Positions 27,466-36,214 of a stretch of DNA of 64,000 nucleotides are shown piece by piece. The stretch spans positions 124,001 through 188,000 of the forward strand of contig NZ_CP029331.1 in NCBI RefSeq assembly GCF_003345255.1, given 5' to 3'. The position numbers and the translations under genes were made by a program. This DNA is from Pseudothauera hydrothermalis. Its GTDB lineage: Bacteria > Pseudomonadota > Gammaproteobacteria > Burkholderiales > Rhodocyclaceae. Every line of letters starts with the position of its first letter. Positions within the stretch are counted from its first letter, which is position 1. Under the pieces are notes generated by a model, which saw only the letters and a program-made list of their open reading frames with translations, had not been told where the DNA came from and searched no databases.

Positions 27466-28938
27466 GTGCATTTTTCAAGCATTCGGGTTGTCAAGGGGCT
27501 TGCGCTGACCGCAGTGGCCGGAGCGCTGGTGGCGTGTGGCGGCGGCGGTGGCGGCAGCAGTAGCGGCGGTCCGGGAGCGTACAAGGTCTCGTTGAGGGCG
27601 GATAAAACCGAGCTGCCGACCAATATCATGGGGGTTGGACCGGGGATCGGGGTCAATTCACCTTATACAACCACGTTGTATGTCTCTGCCAAACGCGAAA
27701 ATACCGGCGATCTCATTCCGGGCGGGGAGGGTGTTTTCACCTGCAATGTGGTCGGCGGCCTGGATTCTGCGGTCCTATACAAACTCGATGGCACCGATGA
27801 AGAGGACGACGATGGCAATCCCAAGCCTTCGAGGTCTGTGGTGCTTGGCGCCAATGCCGGCGCAGCAAGTTTTCACCTGCACGCAACCAATACGCCGGGC
27901 ACGGCTACCGTGCGTTGTACTGTGGACGACAATGGCACCCAGCGGGAGGCGAGTATCAATGTGACGGTGGGGCGTGCCACCGGCAAACCGTCGCAGGTCG
28001 TCGTCAATGCGGCGGACCCGGCCTATCTCTTCGTGCAGGGCATTGGCCAGACGACGCAGATTCTGCTGCAGGCGCAGGTTCTAGACGATGCCGGGGCTGC
28101 AGTACCCAACCCGGCTCCCGGTGTTAACAACCTGTACGCACGTATCGTACCCACCGCCGGCACGGCCGATGACGACGCCAAGCTGCGCGGTACCGGCGGT
28201 GACAATACCTGGGTGAAGGCCCGCTCAGTCAGCGGCCAGGCCGCTTTTACCCTGGTCAGTGGTGCTTCGACCGGTTCCGTGCTGGTCGAAGTGTTGTCGG
28301 ATCGGGCCGACAACAATGTGGATAACGGTATCACCGAAGTCGTGTCGAATATCGTTGCAGTGCCGGTGGTCGCCTCGGTCGGCATGCAGGCGCTGGCGAT
28401 CCAGGGCGCCGGCGCGCTGCCCGATGCCACAGAAGGCAAGTCGTATGCCGCCCTTGTCCAGGCTTCCGGAGGTGTGCCGCCCTACGTCTGGTCTTTGGTC
28501 CCGGGTTCCAGCCTGCCTGCCGGCCTGAGCCTGTCGCCCAACGGTATCATCTACGGTACGCCTTCGGTCGATGGTCCGTACAGCTTTGCCCTGCAGGTGC
28601 GGGATTCGGCAACCTTGCAGCAGACTGCACAGGCTGTGTTTACGATTTCGATCACTGCCGCGCCGGATCCTGCGCCTGCTCCGCTGCAGATTGCGACCAG
28701 TTCCTTGCCGAGCGGTAACGTTGGGTCGAGCTATGTCACCTTTGTGACCGCAACCGGTGGTTCGGGCGGCGCGATTACCTGGGGCGCAACCGGTTTGCCG
28801 GCTGGGCTGAACATTGCGTCGGCAACCGGGGTGATTTCCGGTACGCCAACCATTGCGGGTGTGTATACCGTGGTGCTGACCGCAACGCAGGGAACCACTG
28901 TGGTAAACAGAACCGTGACGCTCACCATTAATCCCTAA
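27466..28938 (+). CDS. Putative surface lipoprotein with Ig-like repeats
   Basis: I place the start at GTG 27466, six bases after GGGAG. The first 24 residues are a lipoprotein signal with the lipobox LVAC (Cys24), followed by a glycine- and serine-rich tether. The 490-residue chain then has beta-rich segments, an acidic loop (EEDDDG), and two repeats near the C-terminus that fit putative Ig (He_PIG-like) domains, each with a PAGL segment and a GTP motif (IIYGTPSVDGPY and VISGTPTIAGVY). Such proteins are often cell-surface adhesins or structural proteins. No enzymatic motif is seen. Base composition looks less GC-rich than neighbours. An efficient terminator follows. Confidence 0.72.
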   Translation: MHFSSIRVVKGLALTAVAGALVACGGGGGGSSSGGPGAYKVSLRADKTELPTNIMGVGPGIGVNSPYTTTLYVSAKRENTGDLIPGGEGVFTCNVVGGLDSAVLYKLDGTDEEDDDGNPKPSRSVVLGANAGAASFHLHATNTPGTATVRCTVDDNGTQREASINVTVGRATGKPSQVVVNAADPAYLFVQGIGQTTQILLQAQVLDDAGAAVPNPAPGVNNLYARIVPTAGTADDDAKLRGTGGDNTWVKARSVSGQAAFTLVSGASTGSVLVEVLSDRADNNVDNGITEVVSNIVAVPVVASVGMQALAIQGAGALPDATEGKSYAALVQASGGVPPYVWSLVPGSSLPAGLSLSPNGIIYGTPSVDGPYSFALQVRDSATLQQTAQAVFTISITAAPDPAPAPLQIATSSLPSGNVGSSYVTFVTATGGSGGAITWGATGLPAGLNIASATGVISGTPTIAGVYTVVLTATQGTTVVNRTVTLTINP

Positions 28939-28965
28939 TTCTTGTAGTAGGAAGAGCGTTGAACC

Positions 28966-29005
28966 GTCAGGCCCGCCAGTTCTCTGGTGGGCCTGACTCT
29001 TTTTT
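28966..29005 (+). terminator. Strong intrinsic terminator after the Ig-like lipoprotein gene
   Basis: A 14-base stem (28966-28979 with 28984-28997, one G-T wobble) closes a four-base loop and is followed by TCTTTTTT. This is the clearest intrinsic terminator in the window. Its T-run ends 11 bases before the ubiD start codon, so ubiD cannot be made from read-through unless termination is incomplete. Confidence 0.88.
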
Positions 29006-29016
29006 CGGTGTGCAGT

Positions 29017-30507
29017 ATGAAATACCATGATCTGCGCGACTTCATCGCTCAACTGGAGGCGCGCGGCGAGCTTAAGCGTATCCGGGTGCCGGTCGACACC
29101 CATCTCGAGATGACCGAGATCGCCGACCGGGTGCTGCGCGCCGGTGGACCGGCTTTGTTGTTCGAGCAGCCGGTGACCCGTGGTGTGCCGCAGGCGATTC
29201 CGGTGCTGGCCAACCTCTTCGGTACGCCCGAGCGGGTTGCCATGGGTATGGGTGAGGAAGTGCGCGATGGCGATTGGCGTACCCCGCTACGCGAAGTGGG
29301 TAAGCTCTTGTCCTTCCTCAAAGAGCCCGAGCCGCCCAAGGGTCTGAAGGACGCCTGGGAGAAGTGGCCGGTGTTCAAGCAAGTGCTCAATATGGCGCCC
29401 AAGGCGGTGCGTTCGGCGCCCTGCCAGGAAGTAGTGTGGGAGGGCGATGCGGTGGATCTTGCCAAGCTGCCGATCCAGCACTGCTGGCCGGGCGATGCCG
29501 CGCCTTTGATTACCTGGGGTCTGGTGGTGACCCGCGGGCCGCACAAAAAGCGCCAGAATCTGGGCATCTACCGCCAGCAAGTGCTGGGGCCGAACCGGGT
29601 GATCATGCGCTGGCTGGCGCATCGCGGCGGCGCGCTGGATTTCCGCGAGCACCAGCAGGCTCACCCCGGCGAACCCTTCCCGGTGGCGGTGGTGCTGGGC
29701 TGCGATCCGGCCACCATCCTGGGTGCGGTGACACCGGTGCCGGATACCTTGTCCGAATATCAGTTTGCAGGACTTCTGCGTGGCGCCAAGACTGAGCTGG
29801 TCACCTGCCTCGGCTCGGATTTGCAGGTGCCGGCCTCCGCCGAGATTGTGCTGGAAGGCGTGATCTACCCGGACGACATGGCGCCGGAAGGCCCCTATGG
29901 CGATCACACCGGCTACTACAACGAAGTCAGCGACTTTCCGGTATTGACCATCGAGCGCATCACCATGCGTCGCCAGCCGATTTACCACTCCACCTATACC
30001 GGCAAGCCGCCAGACGAGCCGGCGATGCTGGGGGTGGCGCTTAATGAGGTCTTTGTGCCGCTTTTGCAGCGTCAGTTTCCGGAGATCGTCGACTTCTATC
30101 TGCCGCCGGAAGGCTGCTCCTACCGGCTGGCGGTGGTCAGCATCAAAAAACAGTACCCAGGGCACGCCAAGCGGGTGATGTTCGGCATCTGGAGCTTTTT
30201 GCGCCAGTTCATGTATACCAAATTCATCATCGTGGTGGACGACGATGTAGACATCCGCTCGTGGCCCGAGGTGATCTGGGCGATGACCACCCGGGTGGAT
30301 GCCATCCGCGACACTACGCTGGTCGACAATACCCCAATCGACTACCTCGATTTTGCCAGCCCGGTGGCCGGACTTGGCTCCAAGATGGGAGTGGATGCCA
30401 CCAATAAATGGCCGGGCGAAACCAGTCGGGAGTGGGGGCGGCCGATCGTCATGGACCCAGCAGTCAAGGCGCGGGTGGATGCCATCTGGGGGGATTTGGG
30501 GCTATGA
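29017..30507 (+). CDS. ubiD: 4-hydroxy-3-polyprenylbenzoate decarboxylase
   Basis: The 496-residue enzyme uses prenylated FMN to decarboxylate the polyprenylated benzoate in ubiquinone synthesis. Motifs are [17 protein letters not shown] at the N-terminus, the NLGIYRQQV segment, [14 protein letters not shown] and [17 protein letters not shown] choose ATG 29017 (MKYHDL) since the ten upstream codons fall in the terminator. No clear ribosome-binding site is visible before it. The flavin-prenylating partner UbiX is not in the window. Confidence 0.95.
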   Translation: MKYHDLRDFIAQLEARGELKRIRVPVDTHLEMTEIADRVLRAGGPALLFEQPVTRGVPQAIPVLANLFGTPERVAMGMGEEVRDGDWRTPLREVGKLLSFLKEPEPPKGLKDAWEKWPVFKQVLNMAPKAVRSAPCQEVVWEGDAVDLAKLPIQHCWPGDAAPLITWGLVVTRGPHKKRQNLGIYRQQVLGPNRVIMRWLAHRGGALDFREHQQAHPGEPFPVAVVLGCDPATILGAVTPVPDTLSEYQFAGLLRGAKTELVTCLGSDLQVPASAEIVLEGVIYPDDMAPEGPYGDHTGYYNEVSDFPVLTIERITMRRQPIYHSTYTGKPPDEPAMLGVALNEVFVPLLQRQFPEIVDFYLPPEGCSYRLAVVSIKKQYPGHAKRVMFGIWSFLRQFMYTKFIIVVDDDVDIRSWPEVIWAMTTRVDAIRDTTLVDNTPIDYLDFASPVAGLGSKMGVDATNKWPGETSREWGRPIVMDPAVKARVDAIWGDLGL

Positions 30508-30525
30508 CCCTGGGCCAAGGCGGCG

Positions 30526-31959
30526 TCAATGGCCGGCCCATATCCATTCGAGCAACGCATCCTGCGCAGCCTGACTGGCCTGCGCCTGAGGGTGGTTGAC
30601 CATCATCACCACCGCATGACGGCGGCCGTGGCGGTCGAGCACATAGCCGGCCATTGCGCGCACGCCGTTGAGCGTGCCCGTCTTGATATGCGCATAGCCG
30701 CTGGCTGGGCTGCCGGTGAGACGGCGGCGCGCTGTGCCATCCACCCCGGCCAGCGGCAGCGCGGCGATGAATTCCGGCATCCATGGGCGCTGCCAGGCGG
30801 CCAGCAGCAATTGACCGAGCGTGTCGGCGCGGATGCGCGCGGTGCGCGACAGACCCGCGCCGTTTTCGATCACCAAGTCATCGGTGCGGACGCCGGCTGC
30901 GGCCAGTTGCGCGCGGGCGACCTGTGCGCCGCCGCTTACCATGTCCGGCGCACCGATGGCCGAGGCCCCCAGCGTAGCCAGCAGTTGGCGGGCAATCAGA
31001 TTGTTTGACCACTTGTTCATGTCGCGCACCACGTCGGCAAGCGGTTTGGACTCTTCGGTCAGCAATACTTTCATCTGAGCCGGCGCCTGCGCGGCATGCA
31101 CCCGGCCGTCCAGGCGACCGCCGGCCTCGGACCACAGTGCGGTCACCAGCGCGACCCCGTAGTGTGCGCTGGGTAGAGGCGCCACGCCCCAATTGCGCCT
31201 TCCGCAACTGGCCGGCAGGCGCCCGTCGAGCGCCAGGCGGAGCCCGTCAGGCGTACTCGCGACGCGGGCCTCGAGTGCCTGGTACCACACCCCACAGCTG
31301 CCGTCGGCGGTGAGGATGCGGTTATCGATGGTCAGACCGGCCAGCGGCGGATCGGCGGCCAGCGCAACCGGCTCGCCGGGCTTTGCGCCCGGTACCAATG
31401 TGAGGCGCAGGGTGCTGTCATTGAGCAGCAAGCCATGCGGCCCGGCGTTGTAGGGACGCAGGCCGCGGCCATCGAAGGCGTCCGGGTCGTGCGGGGGCAA
31501 GCTCAGCGCCGAGCCGTCGAGCACGATGTCTCCGGCAATGCGCTCCACCCCCAAGGCGCGCGCCTGGCGCAACATCTTCCACAGCCGCTCGAAACTCAAC
31601 ACCGGGTCGCCACCGCCAACCAAGTAAAGATTGCCGTGGAGCACGCCTTCGCGGAGCGGGCCATCGGTGCCGATACGGGTGATCCAGGTATGGGCCGGCC
31701 CCAGGCGCTCCAGCGCCACGAAAGCGGTGACCAGTTTCATCACCGAAGCGGGGTTCATCGGTCGCTCGGCATTGATCGAGAGTGTAGGTGTGCGGCCATC
31801 GATGGCATGAACCCAGATGGCGGTGTCGGCCAGCGGCACGCCTGCGCCCTCCAGCGCTTGCCGAACGCTGGCAGGTAGATTACCGGCTGCCGTTATGGTG
31901 GCGCGACAGACGGTCAGCAAGCAGACAGCTACAAAAAGCAAAGGGCGCAGCCGCAGCAT
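30526..31959 (-). CDS. dacB: D-alanyl-D-alanine carboxypeptidase/endopeptidase (PBP4)
   Basis: The 477-residue periplasmic penicillin-binding protein trims or cuts peptidoglycan cross-links. A signal peptide covers about residues 1-26. The three active-site motifs are present: Ser72-x-x-Lys75 in NPASVMKLVTAF, SNN in NKWSNNLIARQL and KTG in HIKTGTLNGV near the end. I start at ATG 31959, where the signal peptide begins, and not at 32013, whose added residues are not signal-like. It is divergent from rfbB. Confidence 0.94.
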   Translation of the reverse strand: MLRLRPLLFVAVCLLTVCRATITAAGNLPASVRQALEGAGVPLADTAIWVHAIDGRTPTLSINAERPMNPASVMKLVTAFVALERLGPAHTWITRIGTDGPLREGVLHGNLYLVGGGDPVLSFERLWKMLRQARALGVERIAGDIVLDGSALSLPPHDPDAFDGRGLRPYNAGPHGLLLNDSTLRLTLVPGAKPGEPVALAADPPLAGLTIDNRILTADGSCGVWYQALEARVASTPDGLRLALDGRLPASCGRRNWGVAPLPSAHYGVALVTALWSEAGGRLDGRVHAAQAPAQMKVLLTEESKPLADVVRDMNKWSNNLIARQLLATLGASAIGAPDMVSGGAQVARAQLAAAGVRTDDLVIENGAGLSRTARIRADTLGQLLLAAWQRPWMPEFIAALPLAGVDGTARRRLTGSPASGYAHIKTGTLNGVRAMAGYVLDRHGRRHAVVMMVNHPQAQASQAAQDALLEWIWAGH

Positions 31960-32022
31960 GGCTATCGGGTGTTTGGATGTGTTGAGGTCGAGACGAATGC
32001 GGGCAGAGTACAATGCCGGCTT

Positions 32023-32052
32023 TTGCCGCAGGGCAGGCGGGTTTCATATTTT
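32023..32052 (+). promoter_or_regulatory. Candidate promoter of the rfbB operon
   Basis: TTGCCG (32023-32028) and TATTTT (32047-32052) are 18 bases apart; each matches four of six sigma-70 positions. A TACAAT box also occurs at 32009-32014 with no good -35. Either could serve rfbB at 32094. Confidence 0.3.
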
Positions 32053-32093
32053 ATCCATCCTGCGCGGTATGACTTCTGCCAACGGATTCCGAC

Positions 32094-33164
32094 ATGATTC
32101 TCGTGACTGGCGGCGCCGGGTTCATCGGTGCCAATTTCGTGCTCGACTGGCTCGCCACTGTCGATGAGCCGGTGGTCAATCTCGATGCGCTGACCTACGC
32201 CGGCAATCTGGAAAATCTGGCCAGTCTGGCCGGTGACCCGCGCCATGTGTTTGTCCGCGGCGACATCTGCGATGGCGCGCTGCTTGGCCGCCTGCTGGCC
32301 GAGTACCGCCCTCGCGCCATCGTCCATTTTGCCGCGGAAAGCCATGTCGACCGCTCCATTCACGGCCCAGCCGCCTTTGTACGTACCAATATCGAGGGCA
32401 CCTTCACGCTGCTGGAGGCGGCGCGCGCATACTGGGGGGAGCTGGATCGCGATGCGCAGGCGGCGTTCCGCTTCCTGCATGTGTCTACCGACGAAGTCTA
32501 TGGTTCGCTCGGGCCGCAGGATCCGCCGTTTACCGAAACCACGGCGTATGCGCCCAACAGTCCGTATTCGGCCAGTAAGGCGGCCTCCGACCATCTGGTG
32601 CGCGCCTGGCACCACACCTATGGGCTGCCGGTGCTCACCACCAACTGCTCGAACAACTACGGCCCTTACCAGTTTCCCGAGAAGCTGATCCCGCTGGTGA
32701 TCGCCAACGCCCTGGCCGCCAAGCCGCTGCCGATCTACGGCGACGGTATGAATGTGCGCGACTGGCTGTATGTGGGCGATCACTGTGCGGCGATCCGCGC
32801 GGTGCTCGCGCGCGGCCGGCCTGGTGAAACCTACAACATTGGCGGCTGGAACGAGATGCCCAACATCGACATCGTGCGTACCATCTGCGCGCTGCTCGAC
32901 GAACTACGCCCGGACCCGGCAGGTCCGCACGAGCGCCTGATCACCTACGTGCAGGACCGGCCGGGGCACGACCGCCGCTACGCCATCGACGCGCGCAAGA
33001 TCGAGCGTGAGCTGGGCTGGCGGCCGGCGGAGACCTTCGCCAGTGGCATTCGCAAGACGGTGCAGTGGTATTTGAGTAACCAAGCGTGGGTGGCGGATGT
33101 GCAAAGCGGTGCCTATCGTGACTGGATTGCCACCCACTACGCCGCCTCTGGGGCTCAGGTATGA
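32094..33164 (+). CDS. rfbB: dTDP-glucose 4,6-dehydratase
   Basis: The 356-residue short-chain dehydrogenase family enzyme converts dTDP-glucose to dTDP-4-keto-6-deoxyglucose for rhamnose and other deoxy sugars. It has the NAD motif [11 protein letters not shown] at the N-terminus, STDEVYGSL, the catalytic Tyr158-x3-Lys162 in YSASK, and [15 protein letters not shown]. The stop overlaps the next gene by ATGA. The rfbA and rfbC partners are not in the window. Confidence 0.96.
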   Translation: MILVTGGAGFIGANFVLDWLATVDEPVVNLDALTYAGNLENLASLAGDPRHVFVRGDICDGALLGRLLAEYRPRAIVHFAAESHVDRSIHGPAAFVRTNIEGTFTLLEAARAYWGELDRDAQAAFRFLHVSTDEVYGSLGPQDPPFTETTAYAPNSPYSASKAASDHLVRAWHHTYGLPVLTTNCSNNYGPYQFPEKLIPLVIANALAAKPLPIYGDGMNVRDWLYVGDHCAAIRAVLARGRPGETYNIGGWNEMPNIDIVRTICALLDELRPDPAGPHERLITYVQDRPGHDRRYAIDARKIERELGWRPAETFASGIRKTVQWYLSNQAWVADVQSGAYRDWIATHYAASGAQV

Positions 33165-34057
33165 GAATTTTGCTCATCGGCGCGCGTGGCCAGGTTGGCT
33201 GGGAGTTGGCCCGCAGCCTGATGCCGGTGGGCGAGGTGATCGTTCCTGAACGGGAGCGCTGCGATCTGGCCCGCCCTGAGACGCTGGCCGCGTTGGTGGC
33301 CGAAGTTGGGCCGGCGGTCATCGTCAATGCGGCAGCCTATACCGCAGTCGACCGGGCGGAAACCGAGGAAGCGCTCGCTTACCGTATCAATGCCGAGGCG
33401 GTGGGTGAGCTGGCCGTGGCCGCGCGTCGCGCTGGCGCCTTGTTGGTGCATTACTCCACCGACTACGTATTCGACGGCAGCAAAGCCGGCGCCTATCTGG
33501 AGAACGATCCGGTTGCGCCGCTGAACGCCTATGGCCGCAGCAAATTGGCTGGCGAACGCGCGGTGCTAAGCTCCGGTTGCGATTACCTGATGTTCCGCAC
33601 CACCTGGGTGTATGCCGCGCGTGGGGCCAATTTCCTGCTCACCATGTTGCGGCTGGGGGCTGAGCACGAGCGGCTGCGCGTGGTGGCCGATCAAATCGGT
33701 GCGCCCACCTGGGCACGCAACATCGCCGACGCCAGCGCACAAGCCATGGTACAAGCCGCCCGCGAGCGGGCGGCGGGCACGTTCCGTTCCGGGCTGTTCC
33801 ACATGGCCGGTGGTGGCGAAACCAGCTGGCACGGCTTTGCCGAGGCGATTTTTACCCACGCCCGGCGCTTGCTGCCGCAACACAGACTCAAGGTGACCGA
33901 GGTGGCGCCGATTGCCAGCGCCGAATACCCGACGCCAGCCGCACGGCCACGCAACTCCCGTTTGGACCAGCAGGCGCTGGCGGCACGCTTCGGTCTGCGC
34001 CTGCCGCACTGGGAACAGGCGCTGGTGCGCTGCCTGGAGGAGCTGGGCGGACGATGA
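33161..34057 (+). CDS. rfbD: dTDP-4-dehydrorhamnose reductase
   Basis: The 298-residue reductase makes dTDP-L-rhamnose. Marks are [17 protein letters not shown] at the N-terminus, [23 protein letters not shown] and the catalytic Tyr124-x3-Lys128 in YGRSKLAGE. It overlaps rfbB upstream and a small unknown gene downstream, both by ATGA, so the three are likely co-translated. Confidence 0.95.
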   Translation: MRILLIGARGQVGWELARSLMPVGEVIVPERERCDLARPETLAALVAEVGPAVIVNAAAYTAVDRAETEEALAYRINAEAVGELAVAARRAGALLVHYSTDYVFDGSKAGAYLENDPVAPLNAYGRSKLAGERAVLSSGCDYLMFRTTWVYAARGANFLLTMLRLGAEHERLRVVADQIGAPTWARNIADASAQAMVQAARERAAGTFRSGLFHMAGGGETSWHGFAEAIFTHARRLLPQHRLKVTEVAPIASAEYPTPAARPRNSRLDQQALAARFGLRLPHWEQALVRCLEELGGR

Positions 34058-34392
34058 GCGGATTTGGCCATTTCGACCGCGACGCTCAGGAATTGGAGCG
34101 CGAGATCGTCCGGCGCGGCATTGCGCTGGGCATCGACTGGAACGATGCGGCCGCGGTGCGGGTCTTGGCGCGCGAGGCGTTGGCCTGTGATCCGGCCTGC
34201 AATCTGGAGGCGCTGCGCAGCCCGGACCTCAAGCGGCGGGCGCGTGCCGAACTCTTTGCGCTGGCGGCATTGATGCTCAGGACGATGACGCAGAGCGCCG
34301 AATTCGGCGTACATACCCATGGCGGGCCGGTATGGAAAGCCTTGGGTCGCGCGCTGATCGAGGAAGCCGAGCGCCGCAAAACCGAGGGCTGA
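34054..34392 (+). CDS. Small protein of unknown function, coupled to rfbD
   Basis: I do not recognise this 112-residue protein. It is mostly helical by composition, with no signal peptide or membrane segment. The first half has two cysteines in LACDPACNLEAL and the second half has TQSAEFGVHTHGGPVWKAL, which looks conserved-like but names no family I know. The start overlaps the rfbD stop (ATGA), which argues for real, coupled translation. A role tied to the sugar genes is only inferred from position. Confidence 0.65.
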   Translation: MSGFGHFDRDAQELEREIVRRGIALGIDWNDAAAVRVLAREALACDPACNLEALRSPDLKRRARAELFALAALMLRTMTQSAEFGVHTHGGPVWKALGRALIEEAERRKTEG

Positions 34393-34393
34393 A

Positions 34394-34417
34394 GGTCTGC
34401 CGGCTTTTTTGCAGGCC
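34394..34417. terminator. Possible hairpin between convergent genes
   Basis: GGTCTGC (34394-34400) and GCAGGCC (34411-34417) pair with one G-T wobble around a ten-base loop that holds a run of six T. The T-run is inside the loop and not after the stem, so it is a poor terminator model. It sits in the 34-base gap between the unknown gene and lysA. Confidence 0.25.
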
Positions 34418-34426
34418 GATGGGCGG

Positions 34427-35689
34427 TCAGTCCAGCGGGCGTTCGCCGGCGTACAGCTGTTCGACCGTCTCCCGCGCGCGCACCTGGTGCACCCGATCGC
34501 CATCGACGATCAGCTCCACCGCGCGGGGCCGAGTGTTGTAATTGGAGCTCATCGTCATGCCGTAGGCGCCGGCCGATAGAATGGCCAGCAAATCGCCGGG
34601 TTCGACCGCCAGCCGGCGGTCGTGGGCAAGGAAATCGCCACTCTCGCAGATCGGGCCGACGATTTCATACGGCCGTGCGGCACCGGCGCGCGGGGCGACT
34701 TCGACCACCTCGTGCCAGGCATCATAGAGTGCCGGACGGGCGAGATCGTTCATCGCCGCATCCACCACGGCGAAATTCTTTTCCACGCCGGGTTTCAGAT
34801 ACTCGATGCGGGTGAGCAGCAGGCCGGCGTTGCCGACCAGCGAGCGCCCCGGTTCGAGCAGCAGTTCCTCGCGCCGGCCGGCAAAGAGCGACAGCAGCGG
34901 GCCGAGGTATTCAGCCACCGTTGGCGGGTTTTCGTCGCGGTAACGGATGCCGAGGCCTCCGCCCAGATCGATGTGTTCGAGCGCGATGCCCTCGGCCGCC
35001 AGGCGGTCGACCAAGCCGAGCACTTTCTCGGCGGCCTCCACCACCGGGGCGCCATCGAGCAACTGCGAGCCGATATGGCAGCCGATGCCCGCCACCCGCA
35101 GCCCGGGCAGGGCGGCGGCGCGGCGATACAGCGCCAGCGCTTCGTCGAAGGCCACGCCGAACTTGTTGCTGCGCAGGCCGGTGGAGATATAGGGATGGGT
35201 CTTGGGGTCGACATCCGGGTTGACGCGCAGGGCGATCGGCGCGACCTTGCCCATCTGCTGCGCGACCGCGGACAGACGGTCCAGTTCGGCGGCGGACTCG
35301 ACATTGAAGCAGCGGATGCCGGCGTCCAGCGCCTGGCGCATTTCGGTCTCGCTCTTGCCGACGCCGGAAAACACCACCCGTGCCCCACTCCCGCCGGCTG
35401 CCAGCACACGCGCCAGCTCGCCGCCGGAGACGATGTCGAAGCCTGCACCCAAACGGGCGAAGGCCGACAGCACGCCGAGGTTGGAGTTGGCCTTGACCGC
35501 GTAACACACCAGTGCCGGACGGCCGGCGAGCGCGTCTTGATAAGCTTTAAAGGCGGCGCGCAGTGCGGCCAGCGAATAGACATAGGCCGGGGTGCCGTAG
35601 GCAGCGGCAATGTCCGCCAAGGCCACGCCTTCCAGACGTAGTCCGCGCGGGTCGCGCGACAGGGTGGGAACGGGAAACTCGGGTCTCAT
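34427..35689 (-). CDS. lysA: Diaminopimelate decarboxylase
   Basis: The 420-residue PLP enzyme makes L-lysine from meso-diaminopimelate. The PLP lysine is Lys66 in VCYAVKANSN. Other marks are the glycine-rich HIDLGGGLGI segment, LEPGRSLVGNAG, and the C-terminal GPICESGDFLA with the cysteine that completes the neighbouring active site. The start overlaps the lptM stop, as in many proteobacteria. Confidence 0.96.
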   Translation of the reverse strand: MRPEFPVPTLSRDPRGLRLEGVALADIAAAYGTPAYVYSLAALRAAFKAYQDALAGRPALVCYAVKANSNLGVLSAFARLGAGFDIVSGGELARVLAAGGSGARVVFSGVGKSETEMRQALDAGIRCFNVESAAELDRLSAVAQQMGKVAPIALRVNPDVDPKTHPYISTGLRSNKFGVAFDEALALYRRAAALPGLRVAGIGCHIGSQLLDGAPVVEAAEKVLGLVDRLAAEGIALEHIDLGGGLGIRYRDENPPTVAEYLGPLLSLFAGRREELLLEPGRSLVGNAGLLLTRIEYLKPGVEKNFAVVDAAMNDLARPALYDAWHEVVEVAPRAGAARPYEIVGPICESGDFLAHDRRLAVEPGDLLAILSAGAYGMTMSSNYNTRPRAVELIVDGDRVHQVRARETVEQLYAGERPLD

Positions 35690-35832
35690 CGGGTCGGTAC
35701 TTGTACGGGCGGCTCTTTGCTATGATCGGCGCCCGCAGCCGGCGGCTGGGGCAGGTAGAGCGGGCCCTTGAGGCCGCAGGCCGAGACAATGAGCGTGCTG
35801 GCTAGCGTTGCGAGAAGAACCTTGTTGCGCAT
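35686..35832 (-). CDS. lptM: LPS translocon maturation chaperone LptM (YifL-type small lipoprotein)
   Basis: The 48-residue lipoprotein has a lipobox ending at Cys19 (VSAC) followed by GLKGPLYLP, the hallmark of the YifL/LptM family. In E. coli LptM helps the LptD barrel form its correct disulfides. I start at ATG 35832; upstream in-frame codons lack a signal peptide pattern. Its overlap with lysA is the usual arrangement. Confidence 0.85.
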   Translation of the reverse strand: MRNKVLLATLASTLIVSACGLKGPLYLPQPPAAGADHSKEPPVQVPTR

Positions 35833-35887
35833 CGGAATCCGCTTTCGGGGCCGCTGAAAGACGCGAATGCTAACAGAAGGAGGCAGC

Positions 35888-36214
35888 ATGGAAGAATCGA
35901 TGTTCAATGCGTTGGCCGAGGCGGAGTTGCGCCGCATCGAAGAAGCGCTGGAGCGCTGCGGCGCTCAGCTCGAGGTGGACACGCAGCCGGGCGGCGTTGT
36001 CGAAGTGGTGTTCGAGGACGACAGCAAAATCATCATCAACCGCCATAGCGCGGCGCGTGAAATCTGGGTGGCAGCGCGCTCGGGGGGGTTTCATTTTCGC
36101 CCACAGGACGGTCGCTGGATCGCCACCCGAGACGGCGCCGAACTCTACGAGCTGCTGTCGCGCGTGGTCAGCGAGCAGGCCGGCGAGACGGTGACGCTTC
36201 GTCCGCATCGCTGA
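35888..36214 (+). CDS. cyaY: Iron donor protein CyaY (bacterial frataxin)
   Basis: The 108-residue protein regulates iron supply to Fe-S cluster assembly. It starts at ATG 35888 after AGAAGGAGG; an ATG seven codons upstream is less likely because it would hold the ribosome-binding site inside the gene. Marks are FNALAEAELRRIEEALE, an acidic ridge with VVFEDDSKIIINRH and EIWVAARSGGFHF. It meets the mrcA stop with no spacer. Confidence 0.92.
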   Translation: MEESMFNALAEAELRRIEEALERCGAQLEVDTQPGGVVEVVFEDDSKIIINRHSAAREIWVAARSGGFHFRPQDGRWIATRDGAELYELLSRVVSEQAGETVTLRPHR

